Source of the DNA: an uncultured Thalassotalea sp.
GTDB lineage: Bacteria > Pseudomonadota > Gammaproteobacteria > Enterobacterales > Alteromonadaceae
Assembly: GCA_947492575.1 (NCBI GenBank)
Contig: CANLNK010000005.1
Location: forward strand, 225,876-289,875
DNA: 64,000 nucleotides
Reading direction: 5' to 3'
Under the pieces are notes generated by a model. It made no database searches, was not told the origin of the DNA, and saw only the letters and a list, made by a program, of their open reading frames with translations. Positions within the stretch are counted from its first letter, which is position 1, and the number at the start of each line of letters is the position of its first letter. Below are positions 52,381 through 63,937 of the stretch, piece by piece. A program made the position numbers and the translations under genes.

Positions 52381-53718
52381 ATGATAAATAAATCGCTAAA
52401 ATTTGTATTCATTTTCGCTGTTGTTTTATGGTGCACGAGCTTTTCTGTCCTTGCTAGCAATCAGATTGATGGCATTCGTGTTTGGCCTGCGCCGGAAAAC
52501 ACCCGTATTGTTTTCGATTTATCGGAAACCCCTGAATATACCTATTTTAGCCTCACGAAACCGAACCGTTTAGTTATTGATTTTAAAGACAGTGTCAATA
52601 AAGTCGATTTGGCTCGGCTCGCGAAAAACGATAAGCGCATTCTAAAAATACGTAGCAGCAAACCCAAAAGTAAGGGCGGTACGCGTATTGTGATGGAGTT
52701 GGCAAGCGCTTATCAGCTGACCGTTTTCCCTCTGCTACCAGCTGGCCAGTATGGTGATCGCTTGGTGGTTGATTTAATCGACAAGAATCCAACAGCAAAA
52801 ACAGAAGTTAAACCGATCAAAGCAATTACGGCCAACAACAATGCTAAGCGCGATATTGTTGTAGCTATTGTTGCAGGCCATGGTGGTGAAGATCCAGGCT
52901 CTATTGGACCCCGTGGTACTTATGAGAAGCAGGTAACACTCAGTATTGCTAAACGGCTCGCTAAGCTCATTAATCAGAAGAAAGGCTTACAAGCCAAGCT
53001 AGTACGCACAGGCGATTACTACCTTAACCACAATCGTAAAACACGTTTGGCTCGCCAATATCGCGCCGACTTACTTATTTCTATTCATGCCGATGCATTC
53101 ACCTCGCCTAAGCCGTGGGGGGCTTCAGTACTAGTGCAAGATCCCCGTCGTGCTAACTCTGAGTTCGCTAAGTGGATTGCTAACAGACAAAAAGAATCAG
53201 AGCTACTTGGTGGTGCTGGCGAGACAATAAAAAAAACCAAAGATAAAAACTTAGCGCTGACACTTGCTGACATGAAAAAAGAACACACCATGGCCAGTAG
53301 CTATGAATTTGCTGAACATGCTGTGAGCCAGCTTAAGAAAGTGACTAAAATGCACAAGAAAAAGCCAGAGGCAATGAGCCTAGCTGTACTTAAGTCATCT
53401 GATATTCCTTCTGTGCTTATCGAGACAGGGTTTATTTCTAATCCAAAAGAAGAACGCAACTTAAATAGCGGCAAGCATCAACAAAAATTGGCAAATGCGA
53501 TTTACCTGGCGGTGCACAACTATTTCATTGATAGCCCACCAGCGGGCACTTTATACGCCTCTATTGGCTACAAAAAACATAAAGTGAGCCGTGGTGAATC
53601 GTTATCATTATTAGCTAAACGCTATAACGTATCGGTTGGCCAAATCAAATCGGCAAACAACTTACGCTCAAGCACCGTTCGAATTGGGCAAACTCTCAAA
53701 ATTCCGCGAGCTGAATAA
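52381..53718 (+). CDS. amiB: N-acetylmuramoyl-L-alanine amidase (AmiB-like) with LysM
   Basis: 445-residue periplasmic amidase that cleaves septal murein: signal peptide (to LAS, about residue 25), AMIN domain (about 30-130), Amidase_3 catalytic domain with zinc ligands in VAGHGGEDPGSIGP (about 164-177), SIHADAF (about 233) and the catalytic Glu in IETGFISN (about 347), and one C-terminal LysM (about 398-443). AmiB enzymes of the queG-nnr-tsaE-mutL region in this group carry LysM. It should be activated by EnvC, encoded at 26010. Confidence 0.95.
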   Translation: MINKSLKFVFIFAVVLWCTSFSVLASNQIDGIRVWPAPENTRIVFDLSETPEYTYFSLTKPNRLVIDFKDSVNKVDLARLAKNDKRILKIRSSKPKSKGGTRIVMELASAYQLTVFPLLPAGQYGDRLVVDLIDKNPTAKTEVKPIKAITANNNAKRDIVVAIVAGHGGEDPGSIGPRGTYEKQVTLSIAKRLAKLINQKKGLQAKLVRTGDYYLNHNRKTRLARQYRADLLISIHADAFTSPKPWGASVLVQDPRRANSEFAKWIANRQKESELLGGAGETIKKTKDKNLALTLADMKKEHTMASSYEFAEHAVSQLKKVTKMHKKKPEAMSLAVLKSSDIPSVLIETGFISNPKEERNLNSGKHQQKLANAIYLAVHNYFIDSPPAGTLYASIGYKKHKVSRGESLSLLAKRYNVSVGQIKSANNLRSSTVRIGQTLKIPRAE

Positions 53719-53721
53719 ACT

Positions 53722-55674
53722 ATGACTATCCAAATTTTACCGGCTCGCCTAGCAAACCAAATTGCTGCCGGCGAAGTTGTCGAGCGCCCTGCATCTGTTG
53801 TGAAAGAACTGGTCGAAAACAGTTTAGATGCTGGCGCCACTAAAATTGCAATTGATATCGAAAAAGGTGGTGCTAAGAAAATTCGCATCAATGATAACGG
53901 TGGTGGCATTGCTAAAGACGAGTTGACGCTGGCGCTAAGCCGTCACGCGACGAGTAAAATTAAAGACCTTAATGATCTAGAAGCGATTAGCAGCTTAGGT
54001 TTTCGTGGCGAAGCATTAGCCAGTATCAGCTCTGTTGCACGTTTAACGTTAACGTCAAAACCTGAAGGCCAAGAAAGTGCTTGGCAAGCTCAGGCTCAAG
54101 GGCGCGATATGGAGGTGCTTGTTCAACCAGCGGCTCACCCAAAGGGTACTACCATTGAAGTTAACGACCTCTTTTTCAATACCCCAGCACGCCGCAAATT
54201 TTTACGAACTGAAAAGACTGAGTTTGGGCACATCGACGAGCTTGTTAAACGCATTGCATTGGCGAGATTTGACGTAAGCTTCACGTTAACTCATAACGGT
54301 AAAGTCGTACGCCAATATCGAGCAGCCAAGCAACAAACGCAGTACATTAAGCGCATAGCACAAGTGTGCGGACAAAAGTTTGTGGATAGCGCAGTTGAAG
54401 TCAATTGTGAACATGATGGTTTGCACTTGTGGGGCTGGATTGCCCGTCCGGATTATTATCGTACGCAGAACGACCTGTGTTACAGCTATGTCAACGGGCG
54501 AATGATGCGGGATAAACTAATCAACCACGGTATTCGTCAAGCGTTCACCGATACTTTGCCGAGCGATACTTACCCAGCCTTCGTTCTATTTCTCGATCTC
54601 AACTATAAAGATGTAGACGTTAACGTTCACCCAGCAAAACACGAAGTACGATTTCATCAAGGCCGTTATGTTCATGACTTTATTTACACTGTGTGTCACC
54701 AAGCGTTGCAACAGTCGATGCAGGCGCAAGTTTTAGTCGATGAGAATGGCGAAGCGTTAAGTGATGCTCACTTATTTGTGGTGACAGCAGATAATTATCG
54801 AAATCAGTCCCAGTCAAACACTATGGCTGATGCTAACGTGGCAGGCAGTGCGGCAAGTTCATATGGCTCATCAGCGTCACAACCATCGAGCTATGCGAGT
54901 GACCAGAGCTTTATCAAACCATTACAGTTTGTTCGTGAAAGTAGTCCGTTATCGAATCAGCAAAATTATTCATCTAGTAGTAGAGCTAACAGCGCGCCTG
55001 GTTACGCTGCAAATTATGTCGCCAACAAACCGGGGAATGTGGCGCAGGCATCTGAGGCTTATCAACAACTTATGACACCAGTTGCTGACAGCGAAAGCAC
55101 TGCAACTAGTGAATGCGCGATGTTAGAGCTTCAGTTGGTAAAAGTTGAGTCGCCGTGCTTTGCCGTGGTTTTACGAAATGACAAACTACAACTGCTTAAC
55201 TTGGTGCCAATAGCTCAAGAGGTCAACAAACAACTTATTGAGCAGCGTTGGTTAGAGGGGTTAGTTAGCCAGCCGTTACTTTTACCGGTTGTTGTGCAAG
55301 TAGAAGAGTCAATGGCAAAGTGGATTAATCAACACATTAATTTAATTGAACAAGCGGGTATTTATGTACAGGTTCAATTGGGGCACAAAATACAGATTCG
55401 TCAGTTCCCTGCAATGTTAAGAGATCAAGATGTAAATCAAAGCTTTACTCGTTTGTTGGCAGAAATTGAAATATTTTTGGCGGAAGGTTTATCAAATAAC
55501 GAAGCGTTGATAACTGCTTTAACTACAATAATATCCGATAAAAATTATCAACTTAGCGAAGCGAAGCAGTTACTTATTCAAGCAAAGTCGGTATTAGGGG
55601 CTAAACTAAATAGTCTTTGCGACTTGAATTCTAGCGATATAGACCTTACTTCTGCCTTATCGCAACTGCAATAG
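53722..55674 (+). CDS. mutL: DNA mismatch repair protein MutL
   Basis: 650-residue GHKL ATPase of methyl-directed mismatch repair. Motif I is [20 protein letters not shown] (about residues 15-34), motif II DNGGGI (about 58) and motif [14 protein letters not shown] (about 92). A long Ser/Asn/Gln linker (about 350-460) precedes the C-terminal dimerisation domain. The metal-binding endonuclease motif of many bacterial MutLs is not seen, as expected where MutH performs the nicking. It is three bases after amiB. Confidence 0.97.
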   Translation: MTIQILPARLANQIAAGEVVERPASVVKELVENSLDAGATKIAIDIEKGGAKKIRINDNGGGIAKDELTLALSRHATSKIKDLNDLEAISSLGFRGEALASISSVARLTLTSKPEGQESAWQAQAQGRDMEVLVQPAAHPKGTTIEVNDLFFNTPARRKFLRTEKTEFGHIDELVKRIALARFDVSFTLTHNGKVVRQYRAAKQQTQYIKRIAQVCGQKFVDSAVEVNCEHDGLHLWGWIARPDYYRTQNDLCYSYVNGRMMRDKLINHGIRQAFTDTLPSDTYPAFVLFLDLNYKDVDVNVHPAKHEVRFHQGRYVHDFIYTVCHQALQQSMQAQVLVDENGEALSDAHLFVVTADNYRNQSQSNTMADANVAGSAASSYGSSASQPSSYASDQSFIKPLQFVRESSPLSNQQNYSSSSRANSAPGYAANYVANKPGNVAQASEAYQQLMTPVADSESTATSECAMLELQLVKVESPCFAVVLRNDKLQLLNLVPIAQEVNKQLIEQRWLEGLVSQPLLLPVVVQVEESMAKWINQHINLIEQAGIYVQVQLGHKIQIRQFPAMLRDQDVNQSFTRLLAEIEIFLAEGLSNNEALITALTTIISDKNYQLSEAKQLLIQAKSVLGAKLNSLCDLNSSDIDLTSALSQLQ

Positions 55675-55680
55675 GCTATT

Positions 55681-56616
55681 ATGACCGAGTTTCAATCTCA
55701 ACCTCCCGTTATTTGTTTGATGGGTCCAACTGCTTCAGGCAAAACGGCACTGGCCATGGCGCTTTATGATGCATTGCCGTGTGAAATTATCAGTGTTGAT
55801 TCGGCGTTGGTGTATAAAGGGATGGATATTGGTACTGCTAAACCAACGGCAGAAGAGCTAGCAAAGTACCCCCATCGATTAATTAATCTAATTGACCCGT
55901 TGGAAAGCTACTCAGCAGCTGACTTTTGTCGTGATGCATTAGCAGCGATTGCTGAAATTCGTGCGCAAGGCAAGATCCCACTATTAGTTGGTGGGACTAT
56001 GATGTACTTCAAAAGTCTTATTGAAGGGATTTCACCTCTACCAGAAGCGTCTCCCGAAGTGCGTCAACAAATTGAAAATGATGCTAACGAACGCGGTTGG
56101 CAGCATATGCATGAGCAGTTAAAACAGATCGATCCGGTATCGGCGGAGCGTATTCATCCCAATGACCCGCAGCGAATTACGCGTGCCTTGGAAGTTTATC
56201 GCTTAACCGGAAATAATTTGACACAATTAACCGAAATAAAGGGTGAATCTCTGCAGGGAGATGTTTTACAATTCGCCATCTCCCCCACTGAACGCAAGAC
56301 CTTGCATCAACGTATTGAACTAAGATACGAGCAGATGGTCGAACAGGGGTTCGAACAGGAAGTTATCACGTTGAAAAATCGTGGCGACTTGCACGAAGAT
56401 TTACCTTCAATTCGCTGTGTAGGATATCGTCAAATGTGGCAATATCTAAATGGTGAATATGATTTCGACGAAATGATATTTAAAGGTGTCTGTGCTACTA
56501 GGCAGTTAGCAAAAAGACAACTTACTTGGCTAAGGAGTTGGCCCGATTTACACTGGTTAGACATGGAAGACGAAACTAACTTAGCGCAAATACTGTCTGC
56601 AGTGAGCAAACTCTAA
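55681..56616 (+). CDS. miaA: tRNA dimethylallyltransferase
   Basis: 311-residue enzyme adding the dimethylallyl group to A37 of tRNAs. The P-loop is [11 protein letters not shown] (about residues 14-24), followed by [19 protein letters not shown] (about 39-57) and the conserved [14 protein letters not shown] region (about 163). A strong AT-rich leader with a palindrome separates it from hfq. Confidence 0.97.
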   Translation: MTEFQSQPPVICLMGPTASGKTALAMALYDALPCEIISVDSALVYKGMDIGTAKPTAEELAKYPHRLINLIDPLESYSAADFCRDALAAIAEIRAQGKIPLLVGGTMMYFKSLIEGISPLPEASPEVRQQIENDANERGWQHMHEQLKQIDPVSAERIHPNDPQRITRALEVYRLTGNNLTQLTEIKGESLQGDVLQFAISPTERKTLHQRIELRYEQMVEQGFEQEVITLKNRGDLHEDLPSIRCVGYRQMWQYLNGEYDFDEMIFKGVCATRQLAKRQLTWLRSWPDLHWLDMEDETNLAQILSAVSKL

Positions 56617-56636
56617 ACTTTGATGTATACTTAATG

Positions 56637-56651
56637 AGGTACTGAGTACCT
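56637..56651. promoter_or_regulatory. Perfect 15-bp palindrome before hfq
   Basis: AGGTACT-G-AGTACCT lies 20 bp after miaA and 59 bp before hfq, followed by AT-rich sequence. It may be a protein-binding site or a weak terminator stem (5-bp stem, 5-base loop). No binding protein is recognised. Confidence 0.35.
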
Positions 56652-56709
56652 GATTAATAAATATTTTTTATCTATACTTTTACCTAACAATAACAAAAGG
56701 GGCCAAAGA

Positions 56710-56964
56710 ATGGCAAAGGGGCAATCTTTACAAGACCCATTTTTAAACGCGCTACGTCGCGATCGCATCCCTGTAGCAATTTACTTAGTAAATGGTATTA
56801 AGCTACAAGGTCAAGTGGAATCATTCGATCAGTTTGTGATCTTATTGAAGAACACGGTAAGCCAAATGGTTTATAAACATGCGATATCAACCGTTGTACC
56901 TGCTCGCGCAGTAAATACCGCACCTCAAGGGCAGCAAGACTTTAATCAATCAGTGGATTCTTAA
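56710..56964 (+). CDS. hfq: RNA chaperone Hfq
   Basis: 84-residue Sm-like hexameric RNA chaperone. Conserved parts: [14 protein letters not shown] (about residues 4-17), [16 protein letters not shown] (about 26-41) and the Sm2 motif YKHAISTV (about 55-62). The C-terminal tail is short. AAAAGGGG precedes the ATG. Confidence 0.98.
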   Translation: MAKGQSLQDPFLNALRRDRIPVAIYLVNGIKLQGQVESFDQFVILLKNTVSQMVYKHAISTVVPARAVNTAPQGQQDFNQSVDS

Positions 56965-57003
56965 TCTAGATGAGGTTATTCAGTATTGTAGGGGGTTGTT
57001 CAT

Positions 57004-58290
57004 TTGTTTGATCGTTATCAGGCAGGTGAACAGGCAATACTAGTTCATGTAGATTTTCCAGACGAAAGCAGCAGAGAAGACTTACAAGAATTTAAAATGT
57101 TGGTCTCATCTGCTGGTGTTCAGTCGCTTTCAGTGGTCACTGGTAAGCGCAACTCACCTCACCCAAAATATTTTGTTGGTAGTGGCAAGGCAGAGGAAAT
57201 AGCGGATGCTGTAAAGCTATTCGATGCCAATGTGGTGTTATTCAACCACGCCTTATCACCGTCTCAAGAAAAAAATATCGAAGCATTATGTCAATGTCGC
57301 GTAATTGATCGCACGACCTTGATTCTAGATATCTTTGCTCAGCGAGCACGTACCCATGAAGGTAAATTGCAGGTAGAGTTAGCGCAGTTACGTCATATCA
57401 GTACAAGATTAATCCGAGGTTGGACTCACTTAGAACGTCAAAAAGGCGGTATTGGCCTGCGTGGTCCAGGTGAGACACAATTAGAAACGGATAGACGCTT
57501 GCTACGTGAGCGAATGAACAATATTCTCAAGAGATTAGAGAAAGTTGAAAAGCAGCGACAGCAAGGCAGGCGTTCAAGAGTAAGAGCAGAAATTCCGACA
57601 CTGTCATTAGTTGGTTATACCAATGCTGGTAAATCAACCTTGTTCAATTTAATTACGCAAGCAAATGTCTATGCGGCGGATCAGTTATTCGCTACCTTGG
57701 ATCCAACGCTTCGTAAAATCCAAGTAGAGGATGTTGGCCGCGTTATTCTCGCTGATACTGTTGGTTTTATTCGCCACTTACCGCACGATTTAGTCGCTGC
57801 GTTTAAAGCGACTTTAACGGAAACTCGCGAAGCTGAACTACTATTGCATGTAGTTGATATTGCAGATGAAAGGCGCAGTGAAAATATTAATGAAGTGCAA
57901 AACGTTTTAGATGAAATTGATGCCGGCGAAGTGCCACAATTATTAATTTGTAACAAAATCGATAAACTTCATGACTGTCAGCCACGTATCGATCGAGACG
58001 AGCATGGAGTGCCGATCAGGGTATGGTTGTCTGCTCAAGCAAATCAAGGTATCGAATTGCTATTTGAGGCGCTGGCAGAGCGAATGGGGCGTCAGGTTGT
58101 CAAGCATAGCTTGAAAATACCGCCGACGGCAGGCAAATTTCTTGGAGCCCTGTATCAATTGAATTGTATCGACAATGAAGATTATGACGAAAATGGCAAC
58201 TGCTTAGTGAATATTAAGTTGCCGGTTCGTGAATGGAATCGACTGATTAAACAAGAAAAAGCGGACGTCGAACGCTTTATCGAAAGTTAA
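57004..58290 (+). CDS. hflX: Ribosome-associated GTPase HflX
   Basis: 428-residue GTPase that rescues or splits ribosomes under stress. The N-terminal glycine-rich HflX domain has GSGKAEEIAD (about residues 60-69) and GGIGLRGPGETQLETDRR (about 150-167). The G domain has GYTNAGKSTLFN (about 204), DTVGFIRHLP (about 248) and NKID (about 317). The start is TTG at 57004, supported by AGGGGG eight bases before it. Confidence 0.96.
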   Translation: MFDRYQAGEQAILVHVDFPDESSREDLQEFKMLVSSAGVQSLSVVTGKRNSPHPKYFVGSGKAEEIADAVKLFDANVVLFNHALSPSQEKNIEALCQCRVIDRTTLILDIFAQRARTHEGKLQVELAQLRHISTRLIRGWTHLERQKGGIGLRGPGETQLETDRRLLRERMNNILKRLEKVEKQRQQGRRSRVRAEIPTLSLVGYTNAGKSTLFNLITQANVYAADQLFATLDPTLRKIQVEDVGRVILADTVGFIRHLPHDLVAAFKATLTETREAELLLHVVDIADERRSENINEVQNVLDEIDAGEVPQLLICNKIDKLHDCQPRIDRDEHGVPIRVWLSAQANQGIELLFEALAERMGRQVVKHSLKIPPTAGKFLGALYQLNCIDNEDYDENGNCLVNIKLPVREWNRLIKQEKADVERFIES

Positions 58291-58350
58291 CTGGCTGATA
58301 TATTATCGGCTTAAAGAAGAATTTGAATTAGCAATGTAGCGGAGAGCGTC

Positions 58351-59514
58351 ATGGCGTGGAATGAACCGGGGAATAACGATAAAGATCCCTGGAAAAATAA
58401 AGGTGGCAACAATCAAGGTCCACCAGATTTAGATGATTTGTTCAAAGACTTAGGTAACAAATTCAACGGTATGTTTGGTGGTAAATCAGGTGGTTCGTCT
58501 GGTGGTGCTAGCGGCGGTGCAGCTGGTGGTGGCTTCTCAGGAGTTGCAGTGACACTGGTTTTCATTATTGCCATCGTTGCTTACTTGTTTACCTGTGTAT
58601 ACACCATCAAAGAAGCAGAGCGTGGTATCAAGCTGCGTTTCGGTGAATATGTTGGTTTAGTAGAGCCAGGTCTTAGCTGGAAATGGACATTTATTGAAAA
58701 TATTATTCCAGTAGACGTTCAAACAACCCGTGATCTACGTGCGTCTGGTTTTATGCTGACACAAGATGAAAATGTTGTAGAAGTTGAAATGCAGGTGCAA
58801 TACCGCGTAGTTAATGCACGCGATTATGTATTTAGTGTAACGAACGCAGATAACAGCTTAAGTGATGCGTTAGATAGTGCATTGAGATACGTTGTTGGTC
58901 ACGCGGTGATGGATGATGTATTGACTAGCGGTCGTGAGGAAGTTCGTCAAAAAGTATGGGCTGAATTAGACAGTATTATCGAGTCATATAACCTAGGTTT
59001 ACTTGTTGTCGATGTTAACTTTAAGGACGCTCGTCCACCTGAAGAAGTTAAAGATGCATTTGATGATGCAATTGCTGCACAAGCGGATGAAGAACGTTTT
59101 ATTCAAGAAGCAGAAGCATATGCGCTAAGTATCGAACCTCGCGCCCGTGGTCGTGTTAAGCGTATGGAACAAGAAGCTCTAGCATTCAAAGAGCAGACTG
59201 TTTTTGATGCGGAAGGTGCTGTAGCGCGTTTTGAAAAACTGCTTCCCGAATACCAAGCTGCGCCAGAAGTAACGCGTCAGCGCTTGTATTTAGGCACGAT
59301 GGAAAAAGTTTACAGCAACACCAGCAAAGTGATGGTGGATGTCGATGGTGGCAACAACATGATGTACTTACCACTTGATAAAATTATGCAACAACAGCAA
59401 ACAGTGCCTACACGCATTGTGCCGCAGTCTAGCGTACCGGTGTCATCAGGTAGCGTGAATACGTCACCAACTTCTACAGGTCGTTCAGACCGTTTCAATA
59501 GCGGGAGAAACTAA
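58351..59514 (+). CDS. hflK: FtsH protease modulator HflK
   Basis: 387-residue inner-membrane SPFH/prohibitin-domain protein that forms the HflKC cage around FtsH. Glycine/asparagine-rich N terminus (about 1-70, including GGKSGGSSGGASGGAAGG), one membrane segment (about 70-90), SPFH domain (about 95-270) and a helical region with RARGRVKRMEQEALAFKEQ (about 266). It is encoded with hflC three bases downstream. Confidence 0.97.
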   Translation: MAWNEPGNNDKDPWKNKGGNNQGPPDLDDLFKDLGNKFNGMFGGKSGGSSGGASGGAAGGGFSGVAVTLVFIIAIVAYLFTCVYTIKEAERGIKLRFGEYVGLVEPGLSWKWTFIENIIPVDVQTTRDLRASGFMLTQDENVVEVEMQVQYRVVNARDYVFSVTNADNSLSDALDSALRYVVGHAVMDDVLTSGREEVRQKVWAELDSIIESYNLGLLVVDVNFKDARPPEEVKDAFDDAIAAQADEERFIQEAEAYALSIEPRARGRVKRMEQEALAFKEQTVFDAEGAVARFEKLLPEYQAAPEVTRQRLYLGTMEKVYSNTSKVMVDVDGGNNMMYLPLDKIMQQQQTVPTRIVPQSSVPVSSGSVNTSPTSTGRSDRFNSGRN

Positions 59515-59517
59515 GAC

Positions 59518-60402
59518 ATGAGAAATTATATTGGTGTTTTAGCTTCACTGGCGTTTGTGCTAGTTGTTTCATCAGTGTTCGTTGTTAACGAAGGCGAGAG
59601 AGGCATTGTTTTCCAGTTCTCAAAAATTAAGCGTGATGCTGATACTGGTGAAATGCGCATTTATGATCCGGGTCTTCACTTTAAAGTCCCTTTCATCGAA
59701 ACGGTGAAAAAGTTGGATGCGCGTATCCAAACCCTGGATGAAGCACCAGATCGTTTTGTTACTGCAGAGAAAAAAGACTTGATGGTCGACTCTTACGTTA
59801 AATGGCGTATTGTTGATTTCTCTAGATTCTACCTTCGTACATCAGGTAATTTCGACAACGCTTCTGCACTATTAAAGCAGAAAGTGAATAACGGCCTTCG
59901 TACTGAGTTTGGTACACGCACAATCAAAGAAATTGTTTCAGGAGACCGTGATGGTCTGATGGCAATGGCGTTAGAGAGTGCCAAGAGCAGTCGCGATGAC
60001 TTAGGCATTGACGTGGTTGATGTTCGTGTTAAAGCGATTAACCTACCGAACGAAGTGAGTAACTCTATCTACGAGCGTATGCGTGCAGAACGTAACGCGG
60101 TAGCAAAAGAGCACCGTTCGAAAGGTCAGGAGCAATCTGAAATCATCCGAGCGACTATTGATGCGAAAGTGACGGTTATGTTAGCTGATGCACAAAAGAA
60201 CGCTCAAGAAATTCGCGGTGAAGGTGATGCGTTAGCAGCTAAGGTTTACGCAGATGCATACAGTAAAGATGCAGAATTTTACAAGTTCTACCGTAGCTTA
60301 GAAGCTTATGAAAACAGCTTTAATGATAAGAGCGACATTATGGTCGTAAAACCTGACAGTGATTTCTTTAATTACCTTAAAGAAGGCTCTAACAAAAAGT
60401 AA
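59518..60402 (+). CDS. hflC: FtsH protease modulator HflC
   Basis: 294-residue partner of HflK with an N-terminal membrane segment (about residues 4-22), ERGIVFQFSKIKRD (about 29), an SPFH domain and the long helix MRAERNAVAKEHRSKGQEQS (about 189-208). A strong terminator follows. Confidence 0.97.
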   Translation: MRNYIGVLASLAFVLVVSSVFVVNEGERGIVFQFSKIKRDADTGEMRIYDPGLHFKVPFIETVKKLDARIQTLDEAPDRFVTAEKKDLMVDSYVKWRIVDFSRFYLRTSGNFDNASALLKQKVNNGLRTEFGTRTIKEIVSGDRDGLMAMALESAKSSRDDLGIDVVDVRVKAINLPNEVSNSIYERMRAERNAVAKEHRSKGQEQSEIIRATIDAKVTVMLADAQKNAQEIRGEGDALAAKVYADAYSKDAEFYKFYRSLEAYENSFNDKSDIMVVKPDSDFFNYLKEGSNKK

Positions 60403-60408
60403 CACTAG

Positions 60409-60438
60409 AAAGGCCATTTTAATAATGGCCTTTTTTTT
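60409..60438 (+). terminator. Rho-independent terminator after hflC
   Basis: AAGGCCATT pairs with AATGGCCTT around a 5-base loop, followed by eight T in total. It ends the hfq-hflC run. Confidence 0.92.
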
Positions 60439-60455
60439 ACCCTAAGTTATTGATT

Positions 60456-60644
60456 ATGGACGTGCAAACCCTACTTCTGGCTATTGCCATTGCCTTTATT
60501 CTTGAAGGCTTCTTTCCTGCCTTGTTTCCTAATAAATGGCGTGCTTATGTCTCAAAATTATCTTCTGAATCAACAACTAATATCCGCAATACGGGACTTG
60601 TTATCATGGTCATAGGTATTGTAATGCTAGCCCTTGTTAAATAA
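60456..60644 (+). CDS. yjeT: DUF2065 small membrane protein YjeT
   Basis: 62-residue membrane protein with two hydrophobic segments (about residues 4-20 and 43-60) and the conserved EGFFPALFPNKWRAYV stretch between them (about 17-32). ATG at 60456 is used; TTG two codons before is an alternative. It sits between hflC and purA as in many gammaproteobacteria. The function is unknown. Confidence 0.9.
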   Translation: MDVQTLLLAIAIAFILEGFFPALFPNKWRAYVSKLSSESTTNIRNTGLVIMVIGIVMLALVK

Positions 60645-60687
60645 TGCTTACAGCGACCTTACTGCTTTAAAAATCGCCAATTAGTAC

Positions 60688-60716
60688 TTGGACTCGTTTT
60701 TGATTTTTGATAGAAT
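60688..60716 (+). promoter_or_regulatory. Sigma-70 promoter of purA
   Basis: TTGGAC and TAGAAT separated by 17 bases, about 32 bp upstream of the purA ATG. It is a good match to TTGACA-N17-TATAAT (four and five of six). Confidence 0.65.
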
Positions 60717-60726
60717 CGCCGCCTAA

Positions 60727-62046
<1,320 letters not shown>

Positions 62047-62077
62047 TAAACGCGTCCTAATTGGATAACTATTTAAG

Positions 62078-62103
62078 AACCAGCCAGTTGGCTGGTTTTT
62101 TTA
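62078..62103 (+). terminator. Rho-independent terminator after purA
   Basis: AACCAGCC pairs with GGCTGGTT around AGTT, followed by a run of T (eight T after the last G, including stem bases). Confidence 0.9.
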
Positions 62104-62359
62104 TGCCTATTTTTCATCACTAGCAAATTTTCTCCTGAATAAACAGCCAAAAAATTAGAATAAAACATGAAATTTTGATTGGTCTAACCTCTTATTTTAT
62201 ATGGGCTGTAGGCTTTTTGTTTGTAAAAAACAGCCTATAATCGAGCTTGGAAGTCATATTCCACATAAATCAACATAATAATAACTATAACAATCTTATA
62301 ATTTACAAAACTCGCCAGTTACATAAAGCTACAAGCAAGATCACTGATAAGGAAAAATA
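62104..62359. other. AT-rich leader region before the malic enzyme gene
   Basis: Between the purA terminator and the malic enzyme start. TATAAT sequences at 62236-62241 and 62297-62302 are candidate -10 elements, but neither has a good -35. No gene or clear operator was seen. Confidence 0.4.
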
Positions 62360-63601
62360 ATGGCAGATTTTAAACAGCAAGCTCTCGATTACCATGCCCT
62401 ACCCACGCCAGGTAAAATCAGTATCGAACTCACGACTCCCGCAGAGACAAGTAAAGATCTCGCATTGGCCTATAGTCCGGGCGTTGCCGAGCCAGTAAGG
62501 GAAATTGCCGACAATCCAGAAAATGTTTACAAATATACCGCTAAAGGAAATACAGTCGCCGTTATTTCTAATGGCACCGCTATTTTAGGATTGGGAAATC
62601 TTGGGCCTATGGCATCTAAGCCAGTGATGGAAGGTAAAGCACTTCTATTTAAGAGATTCGCTGGTATTGATTCGTTTGATATTGAAGTAAAGCATACAAC
62701 AGTAGAAGACTTTGTTAGTACTGTTGCTAATATTGCTGATTCATTTGGTGGTATCAACCTTGAAGATATTAAGGCACCAGAGTGTTTCGAGATAGAAAGA
62801 GCATTAATTGAACGTTGCCGCGTACCAATTTTCCATGATGATCAACACGGCACTGCAATTGTTACCGCTGCAGGGATGTTAAACGCATTAGACATTCAAG
62901 GTAAATCAATCCGTGATGCAAATATTGTATGTATGGGCGCCGGTGCTGCAGCAATCGCATGTATGGAGTTGCTTATTAAATGCGGTGCACAGCGTGAGAA
63001 GATTTACATGCTAGATCGCAAAGGTGTTATCCATACCCGTCGTGACGATCTAAATGAATATAAGAAACTATTTGCGAATAACACTGATAAAAGAACACTT
63101 GATGATGTAATTGATGGTGCAGATGTATTTGTTGGCGTGTCAGGCCCAGACTTATTGTCAGCTGATCAGCTTAAAATGATGGCACCTAACCCTGTTGTTT
63201 TTGCATGCTCAAATCCAGATCCTGAAATTAGGCCGGAAATTGCGACAGCTGCACGCGACGATGTGATCATTGCAACTGGACGTTCAGACTATCCGAATCA
63301 AGTAAACAATGTTTTATGTTTTCCATTTATCTTTAGAGGCGCTTTGGATGTTAGAGCGAGAGCAATTAACGACGAAATGAAGATAGCTGCGGTTCATGCG
63401 ATTAGAGAACTGGCCAAAGAGTCTGTTCCTGAAGAGGTGTTGAAGGCGAGTGGCGAAACTAATCTAGCATTTGGTCGAGATTACATTATTCCAAAGCCAA
63501 TGGATCCTCGTCTAAAAGATAGAGTTGCAAAAGCAGTCGCCCAAGCCGCGGTTGAATCTGGGGTTGCAAGCCTAGAGCTTCCTGCGAGTTACGCTGATTA
63601 A
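62360..63601 (+). CDS. Malic enzyme (short form, malate to pyruvate + CO2)
   Basis: 413-residue oxidative malate decarboxylase. Conserved parts are LAYSPGVAEPVREIADNP (about residues 36-53), the catalytic lysine region ISNGTAILGLGNLGP (about 70-84) and EGKALLFKRFAG (about 91), the metal-binding FHDDQHGTAIV (about 156) and the NAD(P) loop MGAGAAAIACMELL (about 192). It lacks the phosphotransacetylase-like domain of E. coli MaeB (759 residues), so it belongs to the compact bacterial form. Cofactor preference cannot be read with certainty. A GGAAAA site precedes the ATG. Confidence 0.94.
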   Translation: MADFKQQALDYHALPTPGKISIELTTPAETSKDLALAYSPGVAEPVREIADNPENVYKYTAKGNTVAVISNGTAILGLGNLGPMASKPVMEGKALLFKRFAGIDSFDIEVKHTTVEDFVSTVANIADSFGGINLEDIKAPECFEIERALIERCRVPIFHDDQHGTAIVTAAGMLNALDIQGKSIRDANIVCMGAGAAAIACMELLIKCGAQREKIYMLDRKGVIHTRRDDLNEYKKLFANNTDKRTLDDVIDGADVFVGVSGPDLLSADQLKMMAPNPVVFACSNPDPEIRPEIATAARDDVIIATGRSDYPNQVNNVLCFPFIFRGALDVRARAINDEMKIAAVHAIRELAKESVPEEVLKASGETNLAFGRDYIIPKPMDPRLKDRVAKAVAQAAVESGVASLELPASYAD

Positions 63602-63905
63602 TTAAAGATTCAGTAGTGGCCAGAGTGATCTGGTCACTACTCATTTAGTTAATTACCTAAAGCGTAAATCATATTTCGTTAAACCTCATATATAACTATT
63701 CAGTCAGCTTTCTGTTAATAATTGACAATTTATAACAGGTTGCTTAATACTTTTTATTAAAAGCATTCTTTTAAGTTGAAGATCGTCTCTCGCCTAGATT
63801 AGCGCCTTTTTTCACCAAAGATCACATCTAGAACAGCTTGTTTAGCCAATAAAACCGCGTTTAGTACGTTATTTGAGCAAACAAACAAAAAGTTTAAAAT
63901 AGTGC
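63602..63905. other. Intergenic region upstream of a stable-RNA-like promoter
   Basis: No coding frame of note. The region is AT-rich, contains TAGATTAGCGCC at 63795-63806 (a -10 with a GC-rich discriminator but no well-spaced -35) and an A/T-rich stretch (63871-63901) that could be an UP element for the promoter that follows. Confidence 0.4.
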
Positions 63906-63937
63906 TTGATCCTTTTTCGAAAGTGTCTAAAATGCGC
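63906..63937 (+). promoter_or_regulatory. Strong stable-RNA (rRNA/tRNA-type) promoter
   Basis: TTGATC-N16-TAAAAT followed directly by GCGC and a C-rich start, preceded by A/T tracts. The GC-rich discriminator after the -10 is typical of stringently controlled rRNA P1 promoters. No coding region follows in the last 60 bases, so the transcribed gene lies beyond the window; an rRNA operon is the likeliest choice. Confidence 0.5.
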
